Positions 6,141 through 14,763 of a stretch of 26,186 nucleotides of DNA are shown here, in pieces; position 1 is the stretch's first letter; every line of letters begins with the position of its first letter. Source of the DNA: Bacillota bacterium (lineage in GTDB: Bacteria > Bacillota > Clostridia > Acetivibrionales > DSM-1351); assembly GCA_023443515.1 (NCBI GenBank), contig JAEZUC010000164.1, positions 1 through 26,186 of the forward strand. Direction: 5' to 3'. Position numbers and translations under genes: made by a program. The notes below the pieces were generated by a model. That model saw only the letters and a list, made by a program, of their open reading frames with translations. It had not been told where the DNA came from and searched no databases.

Positions 6141-8594
6141 ATGAATGTAACGAAAGTATCAGTGGTGCTAAGTAATACAACAAGAGCTTTTGATAAAAAA
6201 TATACGTATAGTGTACCTGAAACCCTGTCTCATCAAGTTTTTCAAGGATGCAGGGTTCTTGTCCCCTTCGGGAACGGAGAACTTGTAAGAGAAGGGTTTG
6301 TCATGGAAACAAACCCTTTGGTATTTGAAGATAAGAATATTTTATATAAAGAGATAAAAGAAATACTTGAGCCTTACCCTCTTTTGACAAGAGACAGTAT
6401 ACAGCTTCTGGAATGGATGAAAAGAAGGTATATATGTACATACTCAGACATTATCAAATGTATGCTTCCTCCGGGGATAAGCGTCAAGACAGTAAAAAAT
6501 ATTAAAATCAATCCTGAAAATCATAATAAATTTAAAAAAGCAGGTTTAAATAAGGTTTTAAGTATTCTATCGGATTGTGGCGGAGAATGCGAGTATGAGG
6601 AACTTAGGGGTCTTTGTACAATAAAGGGATTTAAAGCGGCTATTGAGGAGCTGTGCCAATCCGGAGCAGTTTTAATGGAGGAAAGCTATGAACAAAAGGT
6701 TAATGCAAAGACGGTTAAAGCTGTGAGTCTTGCAAGACCGGCCACTGAGATAATAGATGAACTCGAAAACAACCAGATTAAGAGAATCCAACATGTAAAA
6801 GTTCTTGAAATACTTCTTGATAATGAAATAGTTTCGGTAAGCGATATGCAGAGGTTTGCAGGTGTTACTGCTTCGGTGCTTGATACTCTCAGCAAACACG
6901 GATACATAAGCTATAAGAGTTTAGAGATTAAAAGAAATCCCTTAAAGGGCAAGCACTATGAAAAGACAGAACCTTTTTTGCCTACAGAGGAACAAGCACA
7001 TGCACTTGGGTTTTTAAAAAATCAGCTTGACTGCAAGGACTTTCAGGAGACATTACTCCATGGCATTACAGGAAGCGGGAAGACGGAGGTATATCTTCAG
7101 CTTATTTCTCACTGTTTTGATTTGGGTAAAAAGGCTATTTTACTGGTGCCTGAAATTTCACTGACACCTCAGATGGTGGAGAGATTTGTTTCAAGGTTCG
7201 GAAACAGAGTTGCTGTAATACATTCTAAACTCTCATTGGGGGAGAGGTTCGATCAGTGGAAACTTATCAGGGAAGGCAAAGTCGATGTGGTAGTCGGAGC
7301 ACGTTCTGCGGTATTTGCTCCTATGGAAAACCTGGGATTGATTGTAATAGACGAAGAGCATGAAGGCTCCTACAAGTCTGAATCTATGCCAAGATATAAT
7401 GCAAAGGATGTGGCCCGAAAAAGATGTGAAATTAATAATTGCTTGCTTGTATATGGGTCTGCAACGCCGTCTGTGGAGACATATTACAGTGCAGAAACAG
7501 GGAAAATATGTCTCGTGGAAATGCAAAAAAGACCCAAAACTGCAGTTCTGCCCAAAGTTGAGCTTGTAGATATGAGAATGGAGTTGGAAAATGGAAATAA
7601 GACGCCTTTTAGTTCAAGACTTGTGGAAGAAATACAAAAAAATAAGGAGAACAACCAGCAGAGTATTTTGTTTCTTAACAGAAGAGGCTTTTCAACTTTT
7701 GTAATTTGTAGAGATTGTGGTTATACTATGAAATGTCCGGATTGCAGTATTGCGCTGACATATCATTCAAAAACAAAAAGACTGATTTGTCATTACTGTG
7801 GGTTTACAGTTCAGAGCCCGTCCATATGTCCTTCTTGTAAAAGTGAAAATATCAGGTATTTTGGAATAGGAACGCAAAAAATAGAAGAGGAAGTTATAAA
7901 GCGTATTCCCGACGCTTCGGTTATACGTATGGATATGGACACAATAGGTTACAAAAATGCACATGAGGAAATACTGAATAGGTTTAAAAATGAAAATATA
8001 AATGTCATGGTAGGTACTCAGATGATAGCCAAGGGCCATGATTTTCCAAATGTTACTCTTGTTGGAGTACTTGCTGCGGACGGTATGCTAAATACCGGTG
8101 ATTACAGAGCCTCGGAAAGGACTTTTCAGTTACTTACACAGGTTTCCGGAAGGGCTGGGAGAGGAAACCTTGAAGGCCGTGTAATTATACAAACGTATAA
8201 TACTGATGAGTACAGCATTGTTGCAGCCTGCAATCATGACTTTTCGGCATTTTACAAACAGGAAATCACGATTCGCAAGAGACTGGATTATCCACCTTTT
8301 ACCAATATTGCCGTAGTTACATGTGCAGGAAGACGTGACAGAGCTGTTTTTGAAGCGGTAAAGGGTATAAAAACACTTCTCTTAGAAGCTACTGAAGATT
8401 TTATGGTACTTGGGCCTTCAAGATGTCCCATACCCAAAATTGCAAATAAGTACAGATGGAGGCTGGTTATAAAGGAACAGGATGTGGAGTTGTTGATTGA
8501 CAGACTAACAGGTATGTCGGACAAGTTCTGGAGAAACAACAAAGACAAAGATGTTACTATGAGCATAGATATAAATCCATATAATATGCTATAA
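6141..8594 (+). CDS. priA: primosomal protein N' (PriA), replication restart helicase
   Basis: 817 aa. A 3'-DNA-binding N-terminal domain (about 1-110) is followed by a superfamily 2 helicase. The Walker A motif is GITGSGKTEVYL (near 308), and the DEEH box is at about 404. Later motifs are GSATPS, VGTQMIAKGHDFPNVTLVG and QVSGRAGRG. The zinc-binding insert has four CxxC pairs: CRDCGYTMKCPDC, then CHYCG and CPSC (about 523-565). PriA recognises stalled forks and reloads the replicative helicase. The start ATG follows TTGGAG by 7 nt. It heads the priA-def-fmt operon typical of Firmicutes. All key motifs look intact. Confidence 0.96.
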   Translation: MNVTKVSVVLSNTTRAFDKKYTYSVPETLSHQVFQGCRVLVPFGNGELVREGFVMETNPLVFEDKNILYKEIKEILEPYPLLTRDSIQLLEWMKRRYICTYSDIIKCMLPPGISVKTVKNIKINPENHNKFKKAGLNKVLSILSDCGGECEYEELRGLCTIKGFKAAIEELCQSGAVLMEESYEQKVNAKTVKAVSLARPATEIIDELENNQIKRIQHVKVLEILLDNEIVSVSDMQRFAGVTASVLDTLSKHGYISYKSLEIKRNPLKGKHYEKTEPFLPTEEQAHALGFLKNQLDCKDFQETLLHGITGSGKTEVYLQLISHCFDLGKKAILLVPEISLTPQMVERFVSRFGNRVAVIHSKLSLGERFDQWKLIREGKVDVVVGARSAVFAPMENLGLIVIDEEHEGSYKSESMPRYNAKDVARKRCEINNCLLVYGSATPSVETYYSAETGKICLVEMQKRPKTAVLPKVELVDMRMELENGNKTPFSSRLVEEIQKNKENNQQSILFLNRRGFSTFVICRDCGYTMKCPDCSIALTYHSKTKRLICHYCGFTVQSPSICPSCKSENIRYFGIGTQKIEEEVIKRIPDASVIRMDMDTIGYKNAHEEILNRFKNENINVMVGTQMIAKGHDFPNVTLVGVLAADGMLNTGDYRASERTFQLLTQVSGRAGRGNLEGRVIIQTYNTDEYSIVAACNHDFSAFYKQEITIRKRLDYPPFTNIAVVTCAGRRDRAVFEAVKGIKTLLLEATEDFMVLGPSRCPIPKIANKYRWRLVIKEQDVELLIDRLTGMSDKFWRNNKDKDVTMSIDINPYNML

Positions 8595-8626
8595 TAGAAA
8601 AGATATATATAATTTGGAGGTTGGTT

Positions 8627-9106
8627 ATGGCTTACAGGCAAATAAGGAACGATGGGGACGAGGTTTTAAGAAAGATAAGTAAACCGGTTGATACTATTGA
8701 CAAAAAAATATTATCCCTTTTAGAGGATATGGCAGATACTATGTACAGAGCTGACGGTGTTGGCTTGGCAGCGCCACAGATTGGTATTCTAAAGAGGATG
8801 GTTGTAATAGATGTTGGGGATGGCTTATACGAAATGATTAACCCGGTTATTCTGGAACAAAGCGGAGAACAGGATGGTATGGAAGGCTGTCTGAGTATCC
8901 TTGGAGTAATGGGAAAGGTTAAGCGTCCCATGAATGTTACATTAAAATATACAGACAGAAACGGCGAAAGTGTAACCATCGAAGCCAGTGAATTTTTTGC
9001 AAGGGCTATATGTCATGAACTGGACCATTTAGACGGTATTTTATATAAAGATAAGGCATACAAGATGTATACCGAAAAGGAACTTGAGGAAATGCAGAAT
9101 GATTGA
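8627..9106 (+). CDS. def: peptide deformylase
   Basis: 159 aa. It removes the formyl group from the N-terminal Met of nascent proteins, using a bound metal (usually Fe2+). The three conserved motifs are present: GVGLAAPQIG (44-53), EGCLS with metal ligand C88, and HELDH with H130, E131 and H134. The ATG at 8627 follows GGAGG by 6 nt and gives the usual MAYRxI N-terminus; an in-frame TTG 6 bases upstream lies on the ribosome site and is rejected. It stands between priA and fmt, so formyl removal and formyl addition are encoded side by side. Confidence 0.96.
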   Translation: MAYRQIRNDGDEVLRKISKPVDTIDKKILSLLEDMADTMYRADGVGLAAPQIGILKRMVVIDVGDGLYEMINPVILEQSGEQDGMEGCLSILGVMGKVKRPMNVTLKYTDRNGESVTIEASEFFARAICHELDHLDGILYKDKAYKMYTEKELEEMQND

Positions 9107-9140
9107 TGACATACCACGGTGTTTAGGAGTGTGAATTTTT

Positions 9141-10079
9141 GTGAAGATAATTTTTATGGGTACCCCTGAATTTGCAGTACCAAGTCTTAATATGCTGGTA
9201 AATGAAGGTTATAAGGTTATTGCAGTTGTTACTCAACCGGACAAACCAAAGGGAAGGGGAAACAAGCTGGCTGCTCCGCCTGTCAAGGAATTTGCCTTGG
9301 AACATGGTATCACTGTTCTTCAACCTTCAAAGATAAAGACACCCGAATTTGTTGAGCAGATTAGCGAATTGGGCCCGGATTTGATGGTTACAGCCGCATA
9401 CGGCAAGATTATTTCAAAGGAGCTGCTAGATGTACCAACCTTGGGCTGTATAAACGTACATGGCTCTCTTTTGCCCGCATACAGAGGAGCAGCTCCTATA
9501 CATTGGTCAATTATAAATGGAGAAAAAGTAACCGGTATAACTACTATGTTTACTGATGTAGGACTCGATACCGGGGATATGCTTTTGAAAAGAGAGCTTG
9601 AAATCGGACCCGATATGACAGCCGGTGAATTGCATGATGCAATGGCTGTGTTAGGGGCGGAAGTATTAAAGGAAACGCTTATACAACTTAAAAGTGGAAC
9701 ACTTGTAAGAAAGCCACAGGACGATGCAGTGTCATCATATGCTCCTATTATTACAAAAGAAGTTGGGCTTATCGATTGGAATAAACCAGCTCAACAGGTA
9801 CACAACCTGGTAAGAGGAACAAATCCATGGCCGGGAGCGTATACCTTTATGAATGAAAGTAAAATGAGGATTTGGAAAACCTGTGTTGCTGATTACGATA
9901 ATAACCAAAAGCATTGTCCGGGTGAAATTGTTAAGTCAGATGATGAAGGACTTCTGGTTAAATGCTCAAATGGTTACATAATAATACAAGAGCTGCAATT
10001 TGATTCCTCTAAAAGGATGAAGGTCAGCGATTATTTGAGAGGACACAAGATTAGCATAGGTGAGAAGCTTGGAAACTAG
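9141..10079 (+). CDS. fmt: methionyl-tRNA formyltransferase
   Basis: 312 aa, the usual family length. It formylates Met-tRNAfMet with 10-formyl-tetrahydrofolate to make the initiator. Catalytic residues are visible: N105 and H107 in NVHGSLLPAYRGAAP, and D143 in GLDTGDM. A C-terminal tRNA-binding OB-like domain follows (about 205-312, with VRGTNPWPGAYT). The start is GTG at 9141, 8 nt after TAGGAGTG, giving the typical MKIIFMGTPEFAVPSL. It lies in the def operon, and its 3' end overlaps the start of the next gene. Confidence 0.96.
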   Translation: MKIIFMGTPEFAVPSLNMLVNEGYKVIAVVTQPDKPKGRGNKLAAPPVKEFALEHGITVLQPSKIKTPEFVEQISELGPDLMVTAAYGKIISKELLDVPTLGCINVHGSLLPAYRGAAPIHWSIINGEKVTGITTMFTDVGLDTGDMLLKRELEIGPDMTAGELHDAMAVLGAEVLKETLIQLKSGTLVRKPQDDAVSSYAPIITKEVGLIDWNKPAQQVHNLVRGTNPWPGAYTFMNESKMRIWKTCVADYDNNQKHCPGEIVKSDDEGLLVKCSNGYIIIQELQFDSSKRMKVSDYLRGHKISIGEKLGN

Positions 10080-10824
10080 TGTTAAGGCATTTTTGCGTAT
10101 TTTAATTATTATATTGACCGTTTTCATATCACTGTTGATATTATTTGGAGTAGCTTACGTAAATGCTTCCATACATATTTATAGTGCCATCCTTGTTATA
10201 TTAATTAGTGCTGTAGGCTTCTGCATTGGTGCTTTGGCTGTAATGAGTTTCGCAATTGTCAATACATTCAGAAGGAAAAAAGCAGCAGGGTTAACCCTGG
10301 CACTGACAAAACTGGGACTAAGGATTTTAATGCCTGTTGCAGTTTTATTTACAAAACCAAACAGTCAGGAAAAAAAGAGTATAAGATATTTTTATATAGA
10401 ATTAAATAATATTGTGGTGGAATCCTATAATATAAAATATAATCCCAGAGATATCATGATTCTGCTACCGCACTGTTTGCAAAACAGCCAATGCGGGTTT
10501 AAAGTAACTTCAGACCCCGAACTTTGCCGTCAATGCGGGAAGTGTAGAATCGGAGTACTTTTAAAATATGCAAAAGAGAATGGAATAAGCCTGTTTGTTG
10601 CAACGGGCGGTACAGTAGCGAGGAATGTAGTAAAAAAAACAAAACCGGGTATTATAATATCTGTAGCCTGTGAAAGGGATCTTATGAGTGGTATTTCAGA
10701 TATTAAGGGTATTCCGGTAATTGGAATTATAAATAAACAGCCGAACGGGCCGTGTGTGAATACAGATGTTGACGTAGAAAGGCTTATTGAAAAAATCAGA
10801 CAGATTACCGTTGATGTAGCATAG
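10069..10824 (+). CDS. DUF116 domain membrane protein, Cys-rich
   Basis: About 251 aa. Two membrane helices fill residues 1-75 (LRILIIILTVFISLLILFG and YSAILVILISAVGFCIGALAV). A cytosolic DUF116 domain follows with the conserved pattern LPHCLQNSQCGFKV, LCRQCGKCRIG, FVATGGTVARNVV and PGIIISVACERDLMSG. The clustered cysteines (HCLQ..C, CxxCGxC, AC) suggest a metal or Fe-S cluster site, which is inference. Function is unknown; the family is widely linked to fmt-rsmB neighbourhoods in Clostridia, as here. The TTG at 10069 with AGGTGAG upstream is preferred to the in-frame GTG at 10060, which forms part of that ribosome site. It overlaps the end of fmt. Confidence 0.8.
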   Translation: METSVKAFLRILIIILTVFISLLILFGVAYVNASIHIYSAILVILISAVGFCIGALAVMSFAIVNTFRRKKAAGLTLALTKLGLRILMPVAVLFTKPNSQEKKSIRYFYIELNNIVVESYNIKYNPRDIMILLPHCLQNSQCGFKVTSDPELCRQCGKCRIGVLLKYAKENGISLFVATGGTVARNVVKKTKPGIIISVACERDLMSGISDIKGIPVIGIINKQPNGPCVNTDVDVERLIEKIRQITVDVA

Positions 10825-10853
10825 ATGCTATTATAAACAGGAGGACAAGTATT

Positions 10854-11549
10854 ATGGGTTTTTATTTGGATAGATATTACTTGATTCTGGTTGTTCCGGC
10901 ACTGATAATATCAATGATTGCACAGATAAAGGTAAAAAGTACCTTTAACAAATATAGCAAGATGGGTAATTCAAAACATATGACAGGAGCGGAAGTTGCT
11001 CGTTATCTGCTTCAGGTAAACGGCATACAGGATGTTCAGGTCACTCAGGTGGGCGGTCAGCTGACAGATCATTATGACCCAAGAAAAAAACTTCTTCGGT
11101 TGTCAGAATCTACTTATGCCAGCACTTCCGTAGCGGCTATAGGAGTTGCAGCCCACGAAACAGGACATGCAATACAACACAAGGTAAAATACGGACCCCT
11201 TGTTTTGAGAAGTACTCTGGTTCCGGTAGCCGGCTTTGGCTCTTCAGCCGGTCCGTATATAGCAATATTGGGATTGTTCCTGGGCTGGCCGGTAATAATA
11301 AATATCGGGTTGCTTTTGTTTTTTGCAGCAATATTATTTTACCTGGTAACTCTCCCTGTTGAGTTCAATGCCAGTAAAAGGGCAATTGCCGTGTTAGACA
11401 GCACAGGAATACTAATGAGGGAAGAACTCAATTCTGCGAAAAAGGTACTGAATGCGGCAGCTATGACATATGTAGCCTCCGCATTGGTAGCCATTGCCAG
11501 TTTCCTTCGGCTACTATTGCTCGCAAACTCACGCAGGAACAGAGATTAA
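10854..11549 (+). CDS. YugP-family neutral zinc metallopeptidase (membrane)
   Basis: 231 aa. An N-terminal membrane anchor (YLILVVPALIISMIAQIKV) is followed by the zinc motif HETGH at residues 101-105 (AAHETGHAIQHK), giving H101, E102 and H105. Two or three more hydrophobic segments follow (PYIAILGLFLGWPVIINIGLLLFFAAILFYLVTLPVE and the C-terminal ALVAIASFLRLLLL). EFNASKRAIAVL supplies the downstream Glu typical of the family, related to Bacillus YugP (PF04298). Substrate is unknown; a membrane protein quality-control role is plausible. The ribosome site is CAGGAGGACA. It is embedded in the fmt-rsmB operon, 29 bases after the DUF116 gene. Confidence 0.9.
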   Translation: MGFYLDRYYLILVVPALIISMIAQIKVKSTFNKYSKMGNSKHMTGAEVARYLLQVNGIQDVQVTQVGGQLTDHYDPRKKLLRLSESTYASTSVAAIGVAAHETGHAIQHKVKYGPLVLRSTLVPVAGFGSSAGPYIAILGLFLGWPVIINIGLLLFFAAILFYLVTLPVEFNASKRAIAVLDSTGILMREELNSAKKVLNAAAMTYVASALVAIASFLRLLLLANSRRNRD

Positions 11550-11590
11550 AATTTTGATACAGACGAGATTTGGGCTTTATGGAGGTTAAT

Positions 11591-12940
11591 GTGGCAGTAG
11601 ATTTGGCTAGAGAAACAGCATTAAAGATTTTATATGATATTACTGAAAATCAGGCATATTCCAATATTTCAGTTAATAAGCATCTTGAAAATGACAAGCT
11701 TAGAGAAATTGACAGGTCATTTGCAACAGAACTGGTTTACGGTACGGTAAAATGGTTATTGCAAATTGATTACATTATAGGAAAATATTCTAGTATCAAG
11801 ATAAAAAAGCTTTCACCATGGATTAAAAATATTTTAAGACTAGGTATATACCAGCTTCTTCATACAGACCGAATACCTGTTTCTGCGGCCTGCAACACAG
11901 CAGTTGATCTTGCAAAAAGATACGGCCATCAGGCTTCCAGCAGATTCGTAAACGCGGTGCTCCGAAGCGTTGCGAAGAACAAGGAAAGTATTCCTTATCC
12001 GGATAAAAGCGATATTACAGGCTATTTAAGCATTTTATATTCACATCCCGTTTGGATGGTTGAAAATTGGATAGAATTATATGGGGCAGAGTTTACTGAG
12101 GAATTGTTAAAAAGTAACAATCAGGTACCTGATTTCATTATCAGGACAAATACCTTGAAAACGGACAGAAATTCTCTATTGGATATGCTACATAAAGAAG
12201 GAATAAGTGCTGAACCGGGAAGGTATCTTGAAGAAGCAGTAATATTAAAAAATCCATCGTCTATATCAAACCTTGAAACCTTCAAAAAAGGATATTTTCA
12301 GGTTCAGGATGAGAGTTCAATGCTGGCAGCCAAAATCCTTGATCCAAGAGAAGGTGAAACTGTAATTGATGTATGCAGTGCACCCGGAGGAAAGGCAACA
12401 CATATGGCACAGCTTATGAATAACAAGGGTACTGTTATAGCAAGAGATATTTATCAACACAAACTTAATCTTATTGAGCAGTCATGCAGCAGATTGGGGA
12501 TAGATATCATAAAAACTGAGATTCATGATGCCTTAAGCCTTGATGAAAACCTCATCGGAAAAGCTGACAGGGTATTAATAGATGCACCGTGTTCAGGTTT
12601 GGGAATAATAAGAAAAAAGCCGGATATAAAATACTCAAAGACACAGAACGAGCTAAAAGCAATAACCGGCCTCCAGCGGGAAATACTTAGAAATGCTTCA
12701 AAGTATTTAAAGGTTGGAGGATATATGATTTACAGTACATGTACAATACAGCCACAAGAAAATCTGGAAATTGTGCAGGATTTCCTTGCTGAGAATACTA
12801 ATTTTACATTGAGAGGCTTTAAGGAAATTATGCCTCCGAATCTCGATATTGCCAGTTCAGAAGATGGATATATTCAATTATATCCTAACAAAAATCAGAC
12901 AGATGGGTTTTTTATAAGTAAAATAAAAATGGAGAAATAA
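11591..12940 (+). CDS. rsmB: 16S rRNA (cytosine-967-C5)-methyltransferase RsmB
   Basis: About 449 aa. An N-terminal NusB-like RNA-binding domain (about 1-135, ARETALKILYDITENQAYSN) is followed by a SAM methyltransferase domain. The SAM motif is DVCSAPGGKATHMAQ. The two conserved cysteines are C334 in DAPCSGLGIIRKKPD and C384 in YSTCTIQPQEN, the catalytic pair of m5C methyltransferases. It methylates C967 (E. coli numbering) of 16S rRNA. Start: GTG at 11591 lies 5 nt after TGGAGG and gives the usual VAVDLARETAL opening. The TTG at 11570 and ATG at 11579 upstream lie before or on that ribosome site and are rejected. It is followed 9 nt later by rlmN. Confidence 0.94.
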   Translation: MAVDLARETALKILYDITENQAYSNISVNKHLENDKLREIDRSFATELVYGTVKWLLQIDYIIGKYSSIKIKKLSPWIKNILRLGIYQLLHTDRIPVSAACNTAVDLAKRYGHQASSRFVNAVLRSVAKNKESIPYPDKSDITGYLSILYSHPVWMVENWIELYGAEFTEELLKSNNQVPDFIIRTNTLKTDRNSLLDMLHKEGISAEPGRYLEEAVILKNPSSISNLETFKKGYFQVQDESSMLAAKILDPREGETVIDVCSAPGGKATHMAQLMNNKGTVIARDIYQHKLNLIEQSCSRLGIDIIKTEIHDALSLDENLIGKADRVLIDAPCSGLGIIRKKPDIKYSKTQNELKAITGLQREILRNASKYLKVGGYMIYSTCTIQPQENLEIVQDFLAENTNFTLRGFKEIMPPNLDIASSEDGYIQLYPNKNQTDGFFISKIKMEK

Positions 12941-12949
12941 CTACCTATT

Positions 12950-13984
12950 ATGATAAATTTAATGGATATGACTTTGGAGGAACTGGAACATATGCTGGCA
13001 GAGATGGGACAGCAGAAATTCAGGGCAAAGCAGATTTTTAAATGGGTAAATAGCGGTATCAAAGCATTTTCAGATATGACTAATATCTCAAAGCAATTAA
13101 GAGATGAATTAGAGAAAGTTACAAAAATAAGCAGGATTAAAATAGTTGACAGGCTCCAATCAAAGATTGATTCAACTGTAAAGTACTTATTTGAGCTGGA
13201 GGACGGTAATATTATTGAAAGTGTACTAATGGAATATAAGCATGGTTATACAGCATGTATCTCGTCTCAGGCAGGATGCAGAATGGGCTGCAAGTTTTGT
13301 GCATCAACAGGAGCGGGGTTTTCACGAAATCTGACTCCCGGTGAGATGCTTGATCAGGTAATGACTATGCAAGAGGACTCCGGTAACAGGATTGGCCATA
13401 TTGTATTGATGGGAATAGGTGAACCGTTGGATAATTACGAAAATGTAATAAAGTTTTTAAAAATTGTAAATCATCCTGACGGTTTAATGATAGGAATGCG
13501 CAATATATCCCTTTCAACCTGCGGTGTAGTGCCTAAAATGTTACAACTTGCAAAGGAGAACATACCCGTAACCCTTTCAGTCTCCCTCCATAGTGCAAAG
13601 GATGATAAAAGGTCGGCTATGATGCCGGTGAATAAGGCTTACTGTATTGACAAATTAATTTCAGCATGTAAGATATATACAGAGAGCACAAAAAGAAGGA
13701 TAACATTTGAGTATGCAATGATTTCAGGTGAAAATGATTCTGAGCAGGATGCCAGAGAGTTAGCGGGTCTATTAAAAGGAATGCTTTGTCATGTAAATTT
13801 GATTCCGGTAAACACCGTCACAGGTAATGGTTATAAGAAAAGCTCAAGAATTCACATAGATAAATTTAAAAACATTTTGGAGTCTAAAGGAATTGAGACT
13901 ACCGTAAGAAGAGAACTTGGCAGCGATATAAATGCGGCCTGTGGCCAGCTTAGAAAAAATAAAATTGACAGTAGTGCCAATTAA
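12950..13984 (+). CDS. rlmN: 23S rRNA (adenine-2503-C2)/tRNA (adenine-37-C2)-methyltransferase RlmN
   Basis: 344 aa, a radical SAM enzyme. The Fe-S cluster cysteines are C110, C114 and C117 (GCRMGCKFC). The two catalytic cysteines of the ping-pong methyl transfer are C103 (GYTACISSQ) and C331 (NAACGQL), spaced as in E. coli RlmN. Other signatures are GEPLDNYENV, SLHSAKDDKR and PVNTVTGNGYKK. It methylates A2503 of 23S rRNA and A37 of some tRNAs. The Cfr resistance enzyme shares these residues, but the length and operon context favour RlmN. The ribosome site is weak, so translation may be coupled to rsmB. Confidence 0.95.
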   Translation: MINLMDMTLEELEHMLAEMGQQKFRAKQIFKWVNSGIKAFSDMTNISKQLRDELEKVTKISRIKIVDRLQSKIDSTVKYLFELEDGNIIESVLMEYKHGYTACISSQAGCRMGCKFCASTGAGFSRNLTPGEMLDQVMTMQEDSGNRIGHIVLMGIGEPLDNYENVIKFLKIVNHPDGLMIGMRNISLSTCGVVPKMLQLAKENIPVTLSVSLHSAKDDKRSAMMPVNKAYCIDKLISACKIYTESTKRRITFEYAMISGENDSEQDARELAGLLKGMLCHVNLIPVNTVTGNGYKKSSRIHIDKFKNILESKGIETTVRRELGSDINAACGQLRKNKIDSSAN

Positions 13985-14024
13985 CTTTTTGAATCAAAAG
14001 TGTTTTATTTCAGGAGTGATTTGT

Positions 14025-14750
14025 TTGAAGTATGGTATTAAAACTGACAGGGGATTGAAAAGACAGCTTAATGAGGATAATTGTAATGTTCTGGTAGGTT
14101 ATCCCGGAATTCCTGTTTGTTTCGTTATAGCTGACGGAATGGGCGGTCACCAGTGTGGTGAGGTCGCGAGTAAACAGGCAGTTGACTCGGTATGCAATCA
14201 CCTGCTGAAATCGGATTGGTCGACAGAAAATATTCCAGAGGTATTAAAAAATATAATAGCTACGGTGAATGAGGAAATATACAAATTTTCACTGCTTGAT
14301 ATTTCTACCCAGGGTATGGGGACTACACTTATTATAACTGTACTTAAAAACAGGAAACTCTATATCGGCCACGTTGGGGATAGCAGGGTTTACCTGATAA
14401 GAAATAATACTATTGAGAAAGTAACCTGGGATCACTCATTCATAGAAGAAATGCTTAAAAATGGCTCTATTACAAAGGATGAAGCTATAAACCATCCTAA
14501 AAAAAATCTCATTACCCGTGCTGTAGGATATGAACCTGATCTGCAGGTTGATACATATGAAATAGACGTTGAAGAAAATGATACTATACTTTTATGCACT
14601 GACGGTCTTACCAACATGATAGCAGAAGACGAAATTTTGGACATAATTATTAATACTAAGGATCCTCAAGATGCTTGTGATACTTTAATCCAAAATGCAA
14701 ATAATAAAGGCGGGGAAGACAACGTAACCGTAATCATAGGGAAAATATAA
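14025..14750 (+). CDS. stp: PP2C-family Ser/Thr phosphatase (Stp/PrpC)
   Basis: About 241 aa. Metal-binding motifs of bacterial PP2C are present in order: TDRGLKRQLNEDN, ADGMGGHQCGEVAS, GTTLIITVL, HVGDSRVYLI, LITRAVGYEP, LLCTDGLTNM and GGEDNVTVII. It removes phosphate from Ser/Thr targets and usually opposes the PASTA kinase encoded 13 bases downstream. The TTG at 14025 lies 5 nt after AGGAGTGA and yields the standard LKYGIKTDRG opening. The open frame extends upstream into rlmN without a better start. Strong functional pairing with the following gene. Confidence 0.93.
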   Translation: MKYGIKTDRGLKRQLNEDNCNVLVGYPGIPVCFVIADGMGGHQCGEVASKQAVDSVCNHLLKSDWSTENIPEVLKNIIATVNEEIYKFSLLDISTQGMGTTLIITVLKNRKLYIGHVGDSRVYLIRNNTIEKVTWDHSFIEEMLKNGSITKDEAINHPKKNLITRAVGYEPDLQVDTYEIDVEENDTILLCTDGLTNMIAEDEILDIIINTKDPQDACDTLIQNANNKGGEDNVTVIIGKI

Positions 14751-14763
14751 AATGAGGTGAAGT

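Noticed and set aside
7233..7526. Antisense open frame inside priA
   Set aside because: No ribosome site and no protein-like composition; priA motifs are intact on the other strand. Other antisense frames inside the housekeeping genes were rejected for the same reason.
12950..13984. Cfr-type antibiotic resistance methyltransferase
   Set aside because: Operon position after rsmB and before the PP2C gene, and the family length, indicate housekeeping RlmN.
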